Of a stretch of DNA of 7,958 nucleotides, positions 1 through 5,859 are shown one piece after another. The stretch's first letter is position 1. Every line of letters begins with the position of its first letter. The notes below the pieces were generated by a model that saw only the letters and a program-made list of their open reading frames with translations, searched no databases and was not told the origin of the DNA. Both the position numbers and the translations under genes were made by a program. This DNA is from Polaromonas sp. YR568 (lineage in GTDB: Bacteria > Pseudomonadota > Gammaproteobacteria > Burkholderiales > Burkholderiaceae). The stretch lies in the NCBI GenBank assembly GCA_945871335.1, contig CAMBWM010000107.1:1-7958 (forward strand), written 5' to 3'.

Positions 1-45
1 ACCCTCACCGGATGCAGGGGGAAAAAGCGGGGATGACACAAGTGG

Positions 46-80
46 GCGGGGATGGATTCCTGCCTACGCAGTAATGACGA
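46..80. repeat. Degraded extragenic palindromic (REP-like) repeat
   Basis: Read on the minus strand this segment resembles the extragenic palindrome common in betaproteobacteria, with core GTCATTCCTGC, a short loop and GCAGGAATCCA. Here the two half-sites are ATTCCTGC (56-63) and GCAGTAAT (68-75), complementary at 7 of 8 positions around a 4-nt loop, so one arm carries a substitution. Similar fragments lie nearby: GGGGATGACA about 20 bases to the left and GAGTGATGGCG about 20 bases to the right, so this may be the remnant of a small cluster. It lies beyond the 3' end of pyk. Assignment to a repeat family is from memory of the motif, not from a search. Confidence 0.45.
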
Positions 81-116
81 AAAAAGGAGCGGGAGTGATG
101 GCGCAAGCAAATCCAT

Positions 117-192
117 GGCTCAGTCGGGGTGGGGTCGGTGGCCGATTTCTGGTACCCCAGCATGAGGCAGCCGGCCCCACCCCGACTGCGCC
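117..192. repeat. Long inverted repeat (stem-loop) downstream of pyk
   Basis: Bases 121-134 (CAGTCGGGGTGGGG) are the exact reverse complement of 175-188, a perfect 14-bp stem. The pairing continues inward through a T/G position (135/174) to three more pairs (136-138 with 171-173), and outward past one mismatch (120/189) to three more pairs (117-119 with 190-192). The loop is about 32 nt and contains a small CTGG/CCAG mini-stem. The structure starts 48 bases after the pyk stop in the pyk sense direction, so it would be in the 3' untranslated RNA. No U-run follows it directly; the nearest is about 30 bases further on. It is therefore not a textbook intrinsic terminator, but could protect the mRNA 3' end or end transcription in another way. 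Confidence 0.75.
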
Positions 193-209
193 TCCCCGAA
201 CCCGAACCC
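175..209 (-). other. Candidate G-quadruplex sequence in the pyk 3' UTR
   Basis: On the minus strand (the pyk mRNA sense) five runs of three or four G follow one another. The first three are separated by TTC, a gap of about ten bases comes next, and the last two are separated by a single T. Three-base loops and G-runs of this kind fit a permissive G-quadruplex pattern, though the ten-base loop exceeds the strict seven-base limit. The last two runs are also one arm of the stem-loop at 117-192, so the two structures would exclude each other. This rests on sequence pattern only. Confidence 0.35.
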
Positions 210-236
210 GAATCCGAATTCGAACCCGCACCAGAA
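195..236. repeat. Degenerate hexamer tandem repeat (CCCGAA)n abutting pyk
   Basis: Seven consecutive 6-base units can be read: CCCGAA three times (195-212), then TCCGAA, TTCGAA, CCCGCA and CCAGAA. The array decays toward the gene, with exact units furthest from pyk and diverged ones next to it. It ends three bases from the pyk stop codon. In the pyk mRNA it reads as units of UUCGGG. It is outside any credible coding region, so a change in copy number would alter only the 3' untranslated region. Confidence 0.75.
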
Positions 237-239
237 ACG

Positions 240-1673
240 TCAAGCCACGCGGCAGATCTTCAGCATGTTGGTGCCGCCCGGTGCGCCCATCGGTTCGCCG
301 CAGGTGATGGCGTACACGTCGCCGCTTTGCACAATGTTCCGGCGCAGCAAATGACCCTCAGCCTGCTCCAGCGCGGTGTCGCGGTCGGCGCTGGTGTCCA
401 TCAGCAGCGGGCGCACATTGCGGTACAGCGCCATCTTGCGCTGCGTCGCCAGGCGCGGCGTCAGCGCATAGATGGGCACGCGAATGTCATGCCGGCTCAT
501 CCACAGCGGCGTCGAGCCACTGTCGGTCAGCGCCACGATGGCTTTGGCGCCCAGGTGATGCGCCGTGATCAGCGCGCCCATAGCGATTGACTGGTCAATT
601 CGCATGAACGTCTTGCCGGTGAAATCAGCTTCGAGGTCGGCGTATTCGGTCTTCTCGGCCTCCACGCAAATCTTCGCCATCTCTTCAATGGTCTCGAGCG
701 GAAAGCGGCCGGCGGCCGACTCGGCGCTCAGCATCACGGCGTCGGTGCCGTCGAGCACGGCGTTGGCGACGTCGCTCACCTCGGCGCGCGTGGGCACCGG
801 GTTGTTGATCATGCTTTCCATCATTTGCGTGGCGGTGATGACCAGCTTGTCGGCAGCGCGCGCCATTTTGATCATGCGCTTTTGCAGCGCCGGCACCACC
901 GCGTTGCCCACTTCAATGGCCAGGTCACCGCGCGCCACCATGATGCCGTCGCTCACCCGCAAGATTTCTTCCAGCTTGGGAATGGCTTCGGCACGTTCGA
1001 TCTTGGCGATCAGCCCGGGCGTGTGTTTGTAAGGTGCGGCGGCCACGTTGCACAACTGGCGCGCCATTTCCATGTCGGTGGCGTTTTTGGGAAAGCTCAC
1101 CGCCACATAGTCGGCCTGAAAGCTCATGGCCGTCTTGATGTCTTCCATGTCCTTGGCCGTCAACGCCGGCGCAGTCAGGCCCCCGCCTTGCTTGTTGATG
1201 CCCTTGTTGTTGGACAGCACGCCGCCCTGCTTGACGGTGGTGTGAACCTGCTCGCCACGCACGGCGTCCACCGTCAGCACGATCAGTCCGTCATTGAGCA
1301 AGAGCACGTCACCGGCTTTCACGTCGCGCGGCAGTTCCTTGTAGTCCAGGCCCACGCCTTTGATGTCGCCCGGCTCGGTGCGCGAGGCGTCGAGCACAAA
1401 TTTTTCGCCGCCCACCAGCATCACCTTGCCCTCAGCGAATTTGCCAACGCGAATCTTCGGACCTTGCAGGTCAGCCATGATGGCGATCTCGCGGCCGACG
1501 CGCCGGGCAGCTTCGCGCACCAGTCCCGCCAGCTTAATGTGGTCTTCGGCCGTGCCGTGGCTGAAATTGAGCCGTACCACGTTCACGCCGGCCGCGATCA
1601 TCTTTTCAAGAATGTCAGGCTGGTTGGACGAGGGGCCGAGGGTGGCAACAATTTTGGTGGCGCGGCTGGGCAT
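240..1673 (-). CDS. pykA: Pyruvate kinase, PykA-like (type II)
   Basis: Converts phosphoenolpyruvate and ADP to pyruvate and ATP, the last step of glycolysis, in the cytosol. At 477 aa it is full length for the family. Visible landmarks: NFSHG at 36-40, DLQGPKIR at 68-75 starting the B-domain junction, LSNNKGINKQGGGL at 153-166, the signature around IAKIERAEA with catalytic Lys224 and Mg-binding Glu226, ARGDLAIE with Asp250, and TATQMMESM at 280-288. The C-terminal domain runs from about 340. The NKGINK-GGGL stretch matches E. coli PykA better than PykF. Lys73 and Leu69 sit where potassium-dependent enzymes have Glu and Thr. The ATG is preceded by GGAAGA at 1681-1686 with a 7-base spacing, a good ribosome binding site. 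It lies 104 bp downstream of pgk; an AT-rich stretch at 1691-1700 could hold a weak promoter of its own. The paralogue choice (pykA rather than pykF) is an inference. Confidence 0.96.
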   Translation of the reverse strand: MPSRATKIVATLGPSSNQPDILEKMIAAGVNVVRLNFSHGTAEDHIKLAGLVREAARRVGREIAIMADLQGPKIRVGKFAEGKVMLVGGEKFVLDASRTEPGDIKGVGLDYKELPRDVKAGDVLLLNDGLIVLTVDAVRGEQVHTTVKQGGVLSNNKGINKQGGGLTAPALTAKDMEDIKTAMSFQADYVAVSFPKNATDMEMARQLCNVAAAPYKHTPGLIAKIERAEAIPKLEEILRVSDGIMVARGDLAIEVGNAVVPALQKRMIKMARAADKLVITATQMMESMINNPVPTRAEVSDVANAVLDGTDAVMLSAESAAGRFPLETIEEMAKICVEAEKTEYADLEADFTGKTFMRIDQSIAMGALITAHHLGAKAIVALTDSGSTPLWMSRHDIRVPIYALTPRLATQRKMALYRNVRPLLMDTSADRDTALEQAEGHLLRRNIVQSGDVYAITCGEPMGAPGGTNMLKICRVA

Positions 1674-1777
1674 AAGGATGTCTTCCGTGTAATTTAATTT
1701 CCATTCTCACACGAACGAGTTACCAGGTCGGTACGAGGGCTGCATGCCGGTTGCAGGGCTTGCCGCACAACAGGCCG

Positions 1778-2971
1778 TTAACTGGCTGCGCGTTTTTGCA
1801 AAATCTCAAACGCTGGCAAGGTCTTGCCTTCCAGCACTTCCAGAAAAGCGCCGCCGCCGGTGGATATGTAGTCCACCTGCTTTTCAATGCCGTACTTGGC
1901 AATCGCTGCCAGGGTGTCACCACCGCCGGCAATCGAAAACGCGCTGCTGTCGGCGATGGCGCGGGCGATACCTTCGGTGCCCCTGGCAAACGCGTCAAAC
2001 TCAAACACGCCGACCGGTCCGTTCCAGACGATGGTGCCCGCCGCCTTGAGCATGGCCGCTAAGCGCGCCGTGGTGTCGGGGCCAATGTCCAGGATCAGGT
2101 CGTCGTCAGCCACCTCATTGGCGGCTTTCACCGTGGCCACGGCGTCGGCGGCAAAGGTCTTGGCGGTCACCACGTCGGTCGGGATCGGCACATCGGCGCC
2201 GCGCGCTTTCATGGCGGCAATCACGGCACGTGCGTCGTCCAGCAGGCCAGGCTCAGCCAGACTTTTGCCGATGCCAAGCCCTGCGGCCAGCATGAAGGTG
2301 TTGGCAATGCCGCCGCCCACAATCAGCTGGTCCACCTTGCCGGCCAGCGCCTGCAAAATGGTCAGTTTGGTCGAGACCTTGCTGCCGGCCACGATGGCCA
2401 CCAACGGCCGGCGCGGCTGGGCCAGCGCCTTGGCAATCGCGTCCATCTCTGCGGCCAGCAACGGGCCGGCCGAGGCGACTTTGGCAAATTGCGCAATGCC
2501 GTAGGTCGATGCTTCGGCGCGGTGTGCGGTGCCAAAGGCGTCATGCACAAAAATATCGCAAAGCGCGGCCATCTTGCGCGCCAGCGCTTCGTCGTTTTTC
2601 TTTTCGCCGGGGTTCACGCGGCAGTTCTCCAGCATGACGATCTGTCCGGGCTGCACGGCCACGCCTTCGGTCCAGTTAGATACCAGAGGGATCTCGCGCT
2701 GCATCATCTCGCCCAGTCGCTTAGCCACCGGCGCCAGCGAATCAGCTGGCTTGAACGCGCCTTCGGTGGGCCGGCCCAGGTGTGAGGTGACCATCACCGC
2801 CGCGCCGGCGTCCAGCGCCATTTGCAGGCAGGGTACCGAGGCACGGATCCGCGTGTCTTCGGTGATGCGGCCGCTGTCGTCTTGCGGCACGTTCAGGTCG
2901 GCGCGGATGAACACGCGCTGACCGGCGACTTGACCGTTGGCACAGAGTTCAGAAAAACGGATGAAGTTCAT
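1778..2971 (-). CDS. pgk: Phosphoglycerate kinase
   Basis: Catalyses 1,3-bisphosphoglycerate + ADP to 3-phosphoglycerate + ATP, the first ATP-forming step of glycolysis; it runs in reverse in gluconeogenesis and the Calvin cycle. The 397 aa from the ATG at 2971 match the usual length. N-terminal substrate domain: [11 protein letters not shown] at 19-29, TSHLGRP at 62-68, [13 protein letters not shown] at 114-126, DAFGTAHR at 134-141. Nucleotide domain: GSKVSTKL at 196-203, GGGIANTF at 219-226, [10 protein letters not shown] at 326-335, GGGDT at 349-353 and STGGGAFLE at 370-378. All key motifs are intact. The frame stays open upstream into azlD, but homology begins at MNFIRFSEL, which fixes the start. 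No strong Shine-Dalgarno is seen; the leader is U-rich instead. pyk follows 104 bp downstream, forming a glycolytic pair. Confidence 0.97.
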   Translation of the reverse strand: MNFIRFSELCANGQVAGQRVFIRADLNVPQDDSGRITEDTRIRASVPCLQMALDAGAAVMVTSHLGRPTEGAFKPADSLAPVAKRLGEMMQREIPLVSNWTEGVAVQPGQIVMLENCRVNPGEKKNDEALARKMAALCDIFVHDAFGTAHRAEASTYGIAQFAKVASAGPLLAAEMDAIAKALAQPRRPLVAIVAGSKVSTKLTILQALAGKVDQLIVGGGIANTFMLAAGLGIGKSLAEPGLLDDARAVIAAMKARGADVPIPTDVVTAKTFAADAVATVKAANEVADDDLILDIGPDTTARLAAMLKAAGTIVWNGPVGVFEFDAFARGTEGIARAIADSSAFSIAGGGDTLAAIAKYGIEKQVDYISTGGGAFLEVLEGKTLPAFEILQKRAAS

Positions 2972-2987
2972 GGAGAAGCTCGCTGGC

Positions 2988-3026
2988 AAAAAAAGCGCAA
3001 AACAGTTTGAAAAACAACTGAAAAAA
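2988..3026. promoter_or_regulatory. Phased A-tracts in the pgk leader (possible bent DNA)
   Basis: Four A-tracts occur on the plus strand at 2988-2994 (7 A), 2999-3002 (4), 3010-3014 (5) and 3021-3026 (6). Their centres lie at 2991, 3000.5, 3012 and 3023.5, an average spacing of 10.8 bp, close to one helical turn. Such phasing is the known signature of intrinsic DNA curvature. In the pgk mRNA sense the segment reads as U-rich runs just upstream of the start codon, so it could instead act at the RNA level as an unstructured leader. Confidence 0.5.
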
Positions 3027-3033
3027 CTGCCGG

Positions 3034-3039
3034 ATTGTA
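3034..3039 (-). promoter_or_regulatory. Candidate -10 element for pgk
   Basis: The minus strand reads TACAAT, one base from the sigma-70 -10 consensus, 62 bp upstream of the pgk ATG in the azlD-pgk gap. The matching -35 position, inside the end of azlD, is poor (CTGGGC at 17-bp spacing). A secondary promoter for pgk is plausible because the gap is 79 bp, longer than the other gaps of this gene run apart from pgk-pyk, but the evidence is weak. Confidence 0.25.
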
Positions 3040-3050
3040 GGAGCCGGGAG

Positions 3051-3386
3051 TTACCAGCCCAGGCCCACATGCAGCGGCAAATACACCGCCATGCCGACGA
3101 TGATGGTGCCCAGCAAGCCGCGCTGCCAGTAGTACCAGGCCAGGCCGGCCAATACGGCAAATATGCGCGCGTCCTGCCAGCTGGCGATCAGCTGGCCTTG
3201 GGTCATGACCATCTCCGGCACGATCACCGCCGACAGCGCTGCAATGGGCGCGTAATTCAGGCCGCGCTGAGCCCAGCTGGGCAGCGACCAAGGCTTGCTG
3301 GAAAACAAAAAGAAGCAGCGCGTGAGTACCGTGACGCAGGCTAAGCCGACGATTGTGCCCACGGTATAGAGATCGGTTTGGTTCAT
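3051..3386 (-). CDS. azlD: AzlD-family small subunit of branched-chain amino acid exporter
   Basis: A 111-aa hydrophobic protein with about four predicted membrane segments (roughly residues 7-25, 44-60, 70-86 and 90-108). It has the family pattern: TRCFFLF near 22-28 after the first helix, [14 protein letters not shown] at 46-59, and a glycine-rich last helix. AzlD proteins pair with AzlC (BrnE with BrnF in Corynebacterium) in the inner membrane to export branched-chain amino acids and sometimes methionine. Its start lies 12 bp after the azlC stop, so the two are almost certainly co-transcribed and made in proportion. No strong ribosome binding site is visible, which fits translational coupling. 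The actual substrate here is unknown. Confidence 0.85.
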   Translation of the reverse strand: MNQTDLYTVGTIVGLACVTVLTRCFFLFSSKPWSLPSWAQRGLNYAPIAALSAVIVPEMVMTQGQLIASWQDARIFAVLAGLAWYYWQRGLLGTIIVGMAVYLPLHVGLGW

Positions 3387-3398
3387 GAGCGTGTGCGT

Positions 3399-4133
3399 TC
3401 AGTCGGTCTTGCCGGGGTGGTCAGTTTGGTGCAGAGGTGTTTTTTCCAGCATCAGGCAGGCGGCCACGGCAGCGGCAATTGCCACCAGGATGTTGAGATT
3501 GAGTGGCAGGGCAAAAGCGGCAACGGCCGCCGCGCCGGCCACGCCCGCCGAGATGGCACGCAGCTGCGTGGTGGCCAATGAACACAAAATGCCCAGCAGC
3601 GCCAAAATGGCGGCAAAGCCCAAGCCCCAGGACAGCGGGATCGAATGCGCCAGCGCGATGCCCAACAGGCTGGGCACCACCCAGGCCAACCAGCTCATGG
3701 TTGCATTGCCGGCCAGATAGGCTTCTTGTGCGCGGCGAGTCAGCGCTTCATCGCTGGGATGCGGATAGCGTTTGGTGAACAACACATAACTCAGATCGGC
3801 CGTGAAAAAACCGCTGACCAGCCGCCGCCATAAAGGCTGGTGCATCAGGTAAGCGCGCAGATGGGCGCTGAAGACGATAAATCGCAGGTTCACGCAAAAC
3901 GAGGTGGCCAAAATCACCCACATGGGCGCGCCCGCCGCCAGCAGCGGTATGGCCGCCAACTGTGAGCTGCCGGCAAACACCAGCAAGGTCATCAGTACCG
4001 CTTCAAAACCACTCATGCCCGACTTGGCCATGGCGACGCCGGTCATCAGGCCCCAGGCCGCCAGACCGGGCGCCACGCTGGACATGTCTTTCAAGCCGAG
4101 ACGGAATTCAGGGTGTTTGAACAAGGCAGTCAA
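3399..4133 (-). CDS. azlC: AzlC-family large subunit of branched-chain amino acid exporter
   Basis: A 244-aa inner-membrane protein. Landmarks typical of AzlC are AAWGLMTGVAMAKSGMS at 25-41, the FAGSSQLA motif at 53-60 and NLRFIVFSAHLRAYL at 82-96. Several further hydrophobic segments follow at about 145-165, 168-185, 190-210 and 215-230. With AzlD it forms an exporter for branched-chain amino acids. The start is uncertain. The frame given here begins with TTG at 4133, 7 bp after the fmt stop; the next options are TTG at 4124 or ATG at 4085. The segment LFKHPEFRLGLKDM looks conserved and argues against the ATG at 4085. An ATG overlapping the fmt stop (ATGA) is one base out of frame with this gene. 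The family call is firm; the exact start and the substrate are not. Confidence 0.85.
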   Translation of the reverse strand: MTALFKHPEFRLGLKDMSSVAPGLAAWGLMTGVAMAKSGMSGFEAVLMTLLVFAGSSQLAAIPLLAAGAPMWVILATSFCVNLRFIVFSAHLRAYLMHQPLWRRLVSGFFTADLSYVLFTKRYPHPSDEALTRRAQEAYLAGNATMSWLAWVVPSLLGIALAHSIPLSWGLGFAAILALLGILCSLATTQLRAISAGVAGAAAVAAFALPLNLNILVAIAAAVAACLMLEKTPLHQTDHPGKTD

Positions 4134-4140
4134 AAGGGGC

Positions 4141-5124
4141 TCATTTCAAGGTGTCCGTGTGGTTTGCCGCTGCAAAAATCTGACCGGGGTGCAGCGCAAA
4201 GCCATGTAAAAAGTCGGCAGCCTCCAGCGGCTTGCCGCCGGCTTTTTGCAGCCGTGTGGCGCGCAGCACGCCTGACGCCGTGGCGATGTCGACGCCTTCA
4301 GCGCTGACAGCGAGAACTTCCCCTGGCTGAGCGGCCCGAGAGTGCGGCTCCATGGCCTGGGCGCGCCAGAACTTGATAGTCTCTCCGCCCAGCACGCTGT
4401 TGGCCACTGGAAAAGGGTTGAAGGCACGCACACGGCGCGCCAGCGTGGTGGCCGGCTGCGTCCAGTCGAGCGCAGCTTCGCGCTTGTCAATCTTGTGCGC
4501 GTAGCAAACGCCGTTGATAGGTTGAGCCACGCCGTGCAACGCGCCGGTTTGCGCCTGTTGCAAGGTCTGCACGATCAGGCGGGCGCCGAGTGCGGCCAGC
4601 GTATCGTGCAATGACTCAGTGGTGTCCTGCGGGCCTATGGGCAGCGTTTGCATCAGCAGCATATTGCCCGTGTCCAGCCCGGCGTCCATTTGCATGATGG
4701 TGACGCCGGTCTCTAAGTCTCCCGCTTCAATGGCCCGGTGAATGGGCGCGGCGCCGCGCCAGCGCGGCAACGCCGACCCGTGAATGTTCAAACAGCCTAG
4801 CCTTGGCAGGTCGAGCACCCATTGCGGCAGGATCAGGCCGTAGGCGGCGACCACCATCACGTCGGCGCGGGCCGATTCGATGGCGGTGCGGGCGGTGGCT
4901 GCGTCCTCGGGGTATTTGCCGTCTGTGCGCAGGCTGCGCGGCTGGGCTGTGGGTATCTGATGTGCCAGTGCCCACTGTTTGACGGCAGAGGCTTGCAACT
5001 TCATGCCGCGGCCGGCGGGGCGGTCGGGCTGTGTGAGCACCAGGGCGATGTCAAAGCCGGCCTCATGCATATGCGCCAGGGCCACGCGAGCGAATTCAGG
5101 GGTACCGGCAAAGATGACGCGCAT
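4141..5124 (-). CDS. fmt: Methionyl-tRNA formyltransferase
   Basis: Transfers a formyl group from 10-formyl-tetrahydrofolate to the methionine on initiator tRNA, giving fMet-tRNA for bacterial initiation. At 327 aa it is slightly longer than E. coli Fmt. The N-terminal Rossmann-like catalytic domain starts [12 protein letters not shown], with [10 protein letters not shown] at 31-40 (the tRNA-contact loop region), [10 protein letters not shown] at 91-100, and [20 protein letters not shown] from 113. Catalytic Asn113, His115 and Asp151 (in GLDTG) are all present. The C-terminal OB-like domain begins near 210, with AFNPFPVA at 234-241. An in-frame TAG at 5134-5136 rules out an upstream start, so the ATG at 5124 is firm although its ribosome binding site is weak. 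Ala118 replaces the Leu usual in the SLLP motif. def lies 48 bp upstream on the same strand. Confidence 0.97.
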   Translation of the reverse strand: MRVIFAGTPEFARVALAHMHEAGFDIALVLTQPDRPAGRGMKLQASAVKQWALAHQIPTAQPRSLRTDGKYPEDAATARTAIESARADVMVVAAYGLILPQWVLDLPRLGCLNIHGSALPRWRGAAPIHRAIEAGDLETGVTIMQMDAGLDTGNMLLMQTLPIGPQDTTESLHDTLAALGARLIVQTLQQAQTGALHGVAQPINGVCYAHKIDKREAALDWTQPATTLARRVRAFNPFPVANSVLGGETIKFWRAQAMEPHSRAAQPGEVLAVSAEGVDIATASGVLRATRLQKAGGKPLEAADFLHGFALHPGQIFAAANHTDTLK

Positions 5125-5172
5125 GCGTCGATTCTAGGTGGCCGCCTGGATGCCTGAGACCGGAAGGCAGTG

Positions 5173-5694
5173 TTAGCGTGCGGCGTCGCGCTCTTCGTCT
5201 TTCTTTTGTTTGACCAGCTTGGTCTTGATCCGGTTGCGCTTGAGCGGCGAAAGATGTTCAACAAAGACCTTGCCCAACAAATGGTCCATCTCGTGCTGAA
5301 TACAGACCGCCAGCGTCCCTTCTGCTTCGTAAGTTTGCAACTGGCCGTCCAGGTTGAGTGCCTGCACCTTCACCGCGATAGAGCGCTCAACGCCGTCATA
5401 GATGCCAGGCACCGACAGGCAGCCTTCTTCGCCAAGTCGGGTCTCTTCGCTGAGCCACACCAGCTCGGGGTTGATCAACACCATGGGTTCGTCGCGTTTT
5501 TCGCTCACGTCAATGACGATCAGGCGCTCATGCACGTCCACCTGAGTGGCGGCCAGGCCAATGCCAGCGGCTTCGTACATGGTTTCAAACATGTCGCTCA
5601 CCAGTTGTGAAAGTCGTTGATTCACATCGGCCACCGGCTTGGCGACGGTGTGCAGGCGAGGGTCGGGGTATCGAAGAATGGTGAGATGGGTCAT
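5173..5694 (-). CDS. def: Peptide deformylase
   Basis: Removes the N-terminal formyl group from nascent proteins at the ribosome exit, reversing the modification made by Fmt, which is encoded next to it. The 173 aa carry all three family motifs: GIGLAATQ at 44-51, EGCLS at 90-94 and QHEMDH at 133-138. Cys92, His134 and His138 are the metal ligands and Glu135 the catalytic acid/base. The start [14 protein letters not shown] fits the family N-terminus (a short segment leading into the conserved YPD-RL). The C-terminal tail after the last motif is rich in Lys, Arg and Glu, as in type-1B enzymes where a C-terminal helix contacts the ribosome. The sequence upstream of the ATG lacks a clear Shine-Dalgarno. 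This is the first gene of the minus-strand run and diverges from dprA. Confidence 0.97.
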   Translation of the reverse strand: MTHLTILRYPDPRLHTVAKPVADVNQRLSQLVSDMFETMYEAAGIGLAATQVDVHERLIVIDVSEKRDEPMVLINPELVWLSEETRLGEEGCLSVPGIYDGVERSIAVKVQALNLDGQLQTYEAEGTLAVCIQHEMDHLLGKVFVEHLSPLKRNRIKTKLVKQKKDEERDAAR

Positions 5695-5750
5695 CGGGCG
5701 TGTGGTCTGAAAAAGCAGGACTTATTTTCGGTCAGATTGGCGCGGCTGGC

Positions 5751-5780
5751 CTGCCAAAGGATGATTCATACTATTAGAAT
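5751..5780 (+). promoter_or_regulatory. Candidate sigma-70 promoter for dprA
   Basis: CTGCCA at 5751-5756 (4 of 6 bases of the -35 consensus) is followed after 18 bp by TAGAAT at 5775-5780 (5 of 6 bases of the -10 consensus). Transcription would start near 5787, giving a leader of about 73 nt before the dprA ATG. Alternatives in the AT-rich stretch cannot be excluded, and no equally good promoter is seen for def on the opposite strand. Confidence 0.4.
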
Positions 5781-5783
5781 AAT

Positions 5784-5808
5784 TTTTAAAGTTATTGGCG
5801 CTTTAAAA
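5784..5808. repeat. Inverted repeat in the def-dprA region
   Basis: TTTTAAAG at 5784-5791 is the exact reverse complement of CTTTAAAA at 5801-5808, with a 9-bp spacer. It sits at and just after the predicted dprA transcription start, between two divergent genes, a suitable place for a regulator site. With only A/T-rich arms, chance occurrence is possible. Confidence 0.45.
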
Positions 5809-5809
5809 G

Positions 5810-5843
5810 GAAATAAATTAACCTATAGGTATACATTTATTTC
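5810..5843. promoter_or_regulatory. Nested dyad just upstream of the dprA ribosome binding site
   Basis: GAAATAAAT (5810-5818) and ATTTATTTC (5835-5843) form a perfect 9-bp inverted repeat. Inside it sits the perfect 10-bp palindrome ACCTATAGGT (5821-5830), centred one base from the centre of the outer repeat. The dprA ribosome binding site AGGAG begins only five bases later, at 5848. The element could be an operator for a dimeric regulator, or an RNA hairpin controlling ribosome access. The symmetry is seen directly; its role is inferred. Confidence 0.5.
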
Positions 5844-5847
5844 AATC

Positions 5848-5852
5848 AGGAG
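5848..5852 (+). promoter_or_regulatory. dprA ribosome binding site
   Basis: AGGAG, seven bases before the ATG at 5860, is a near-ideal Shine-Dalgarno. It decides the start of dprA, whose reading frame is otherwise open a further 81 codons upstream into def. Confidence 0.85.
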
Positions 5853-5859
5853 ATGCCAC

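Noticed and set aside
74..590. Plus-strand open frames over the left repeats and the end of pyk
   Set aside because: Their products are low-complexity translations of the hexamer repeat (Arg-Thr-Arg-Ile) and antisense pyk; no family resemblance.
825..1697. 290-codon open frame antisense to pyk
   Set aside because: It is a by-product of high-GC codon use on the opposite strand; the His/Arg/Gln-rich product resembles no known family and pyk is beyond doubt.
1740..1756. Short inverted repeat CTGCA/TGCAG between pgk and pyk
   Set aside because: Only five base pairs with no T-run on either side; not supportable as a terminator or operator.
2972..3160. N-terminal extension of pgk by 63 residues in the open frame
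   Set aside because: It overlaps azlD, has no relation to phosphoglycerate kinase, and the family N-terminus fits the ATG at 2971.
5617..5859. N-terminal extension of dprA by 81 residues reaching into def
   Set aside because: It crosses the def start and the AT-rich intergenic region; a strong AGGAG lies ahead of the ATG at 5860, where DprA-like sequence begins.
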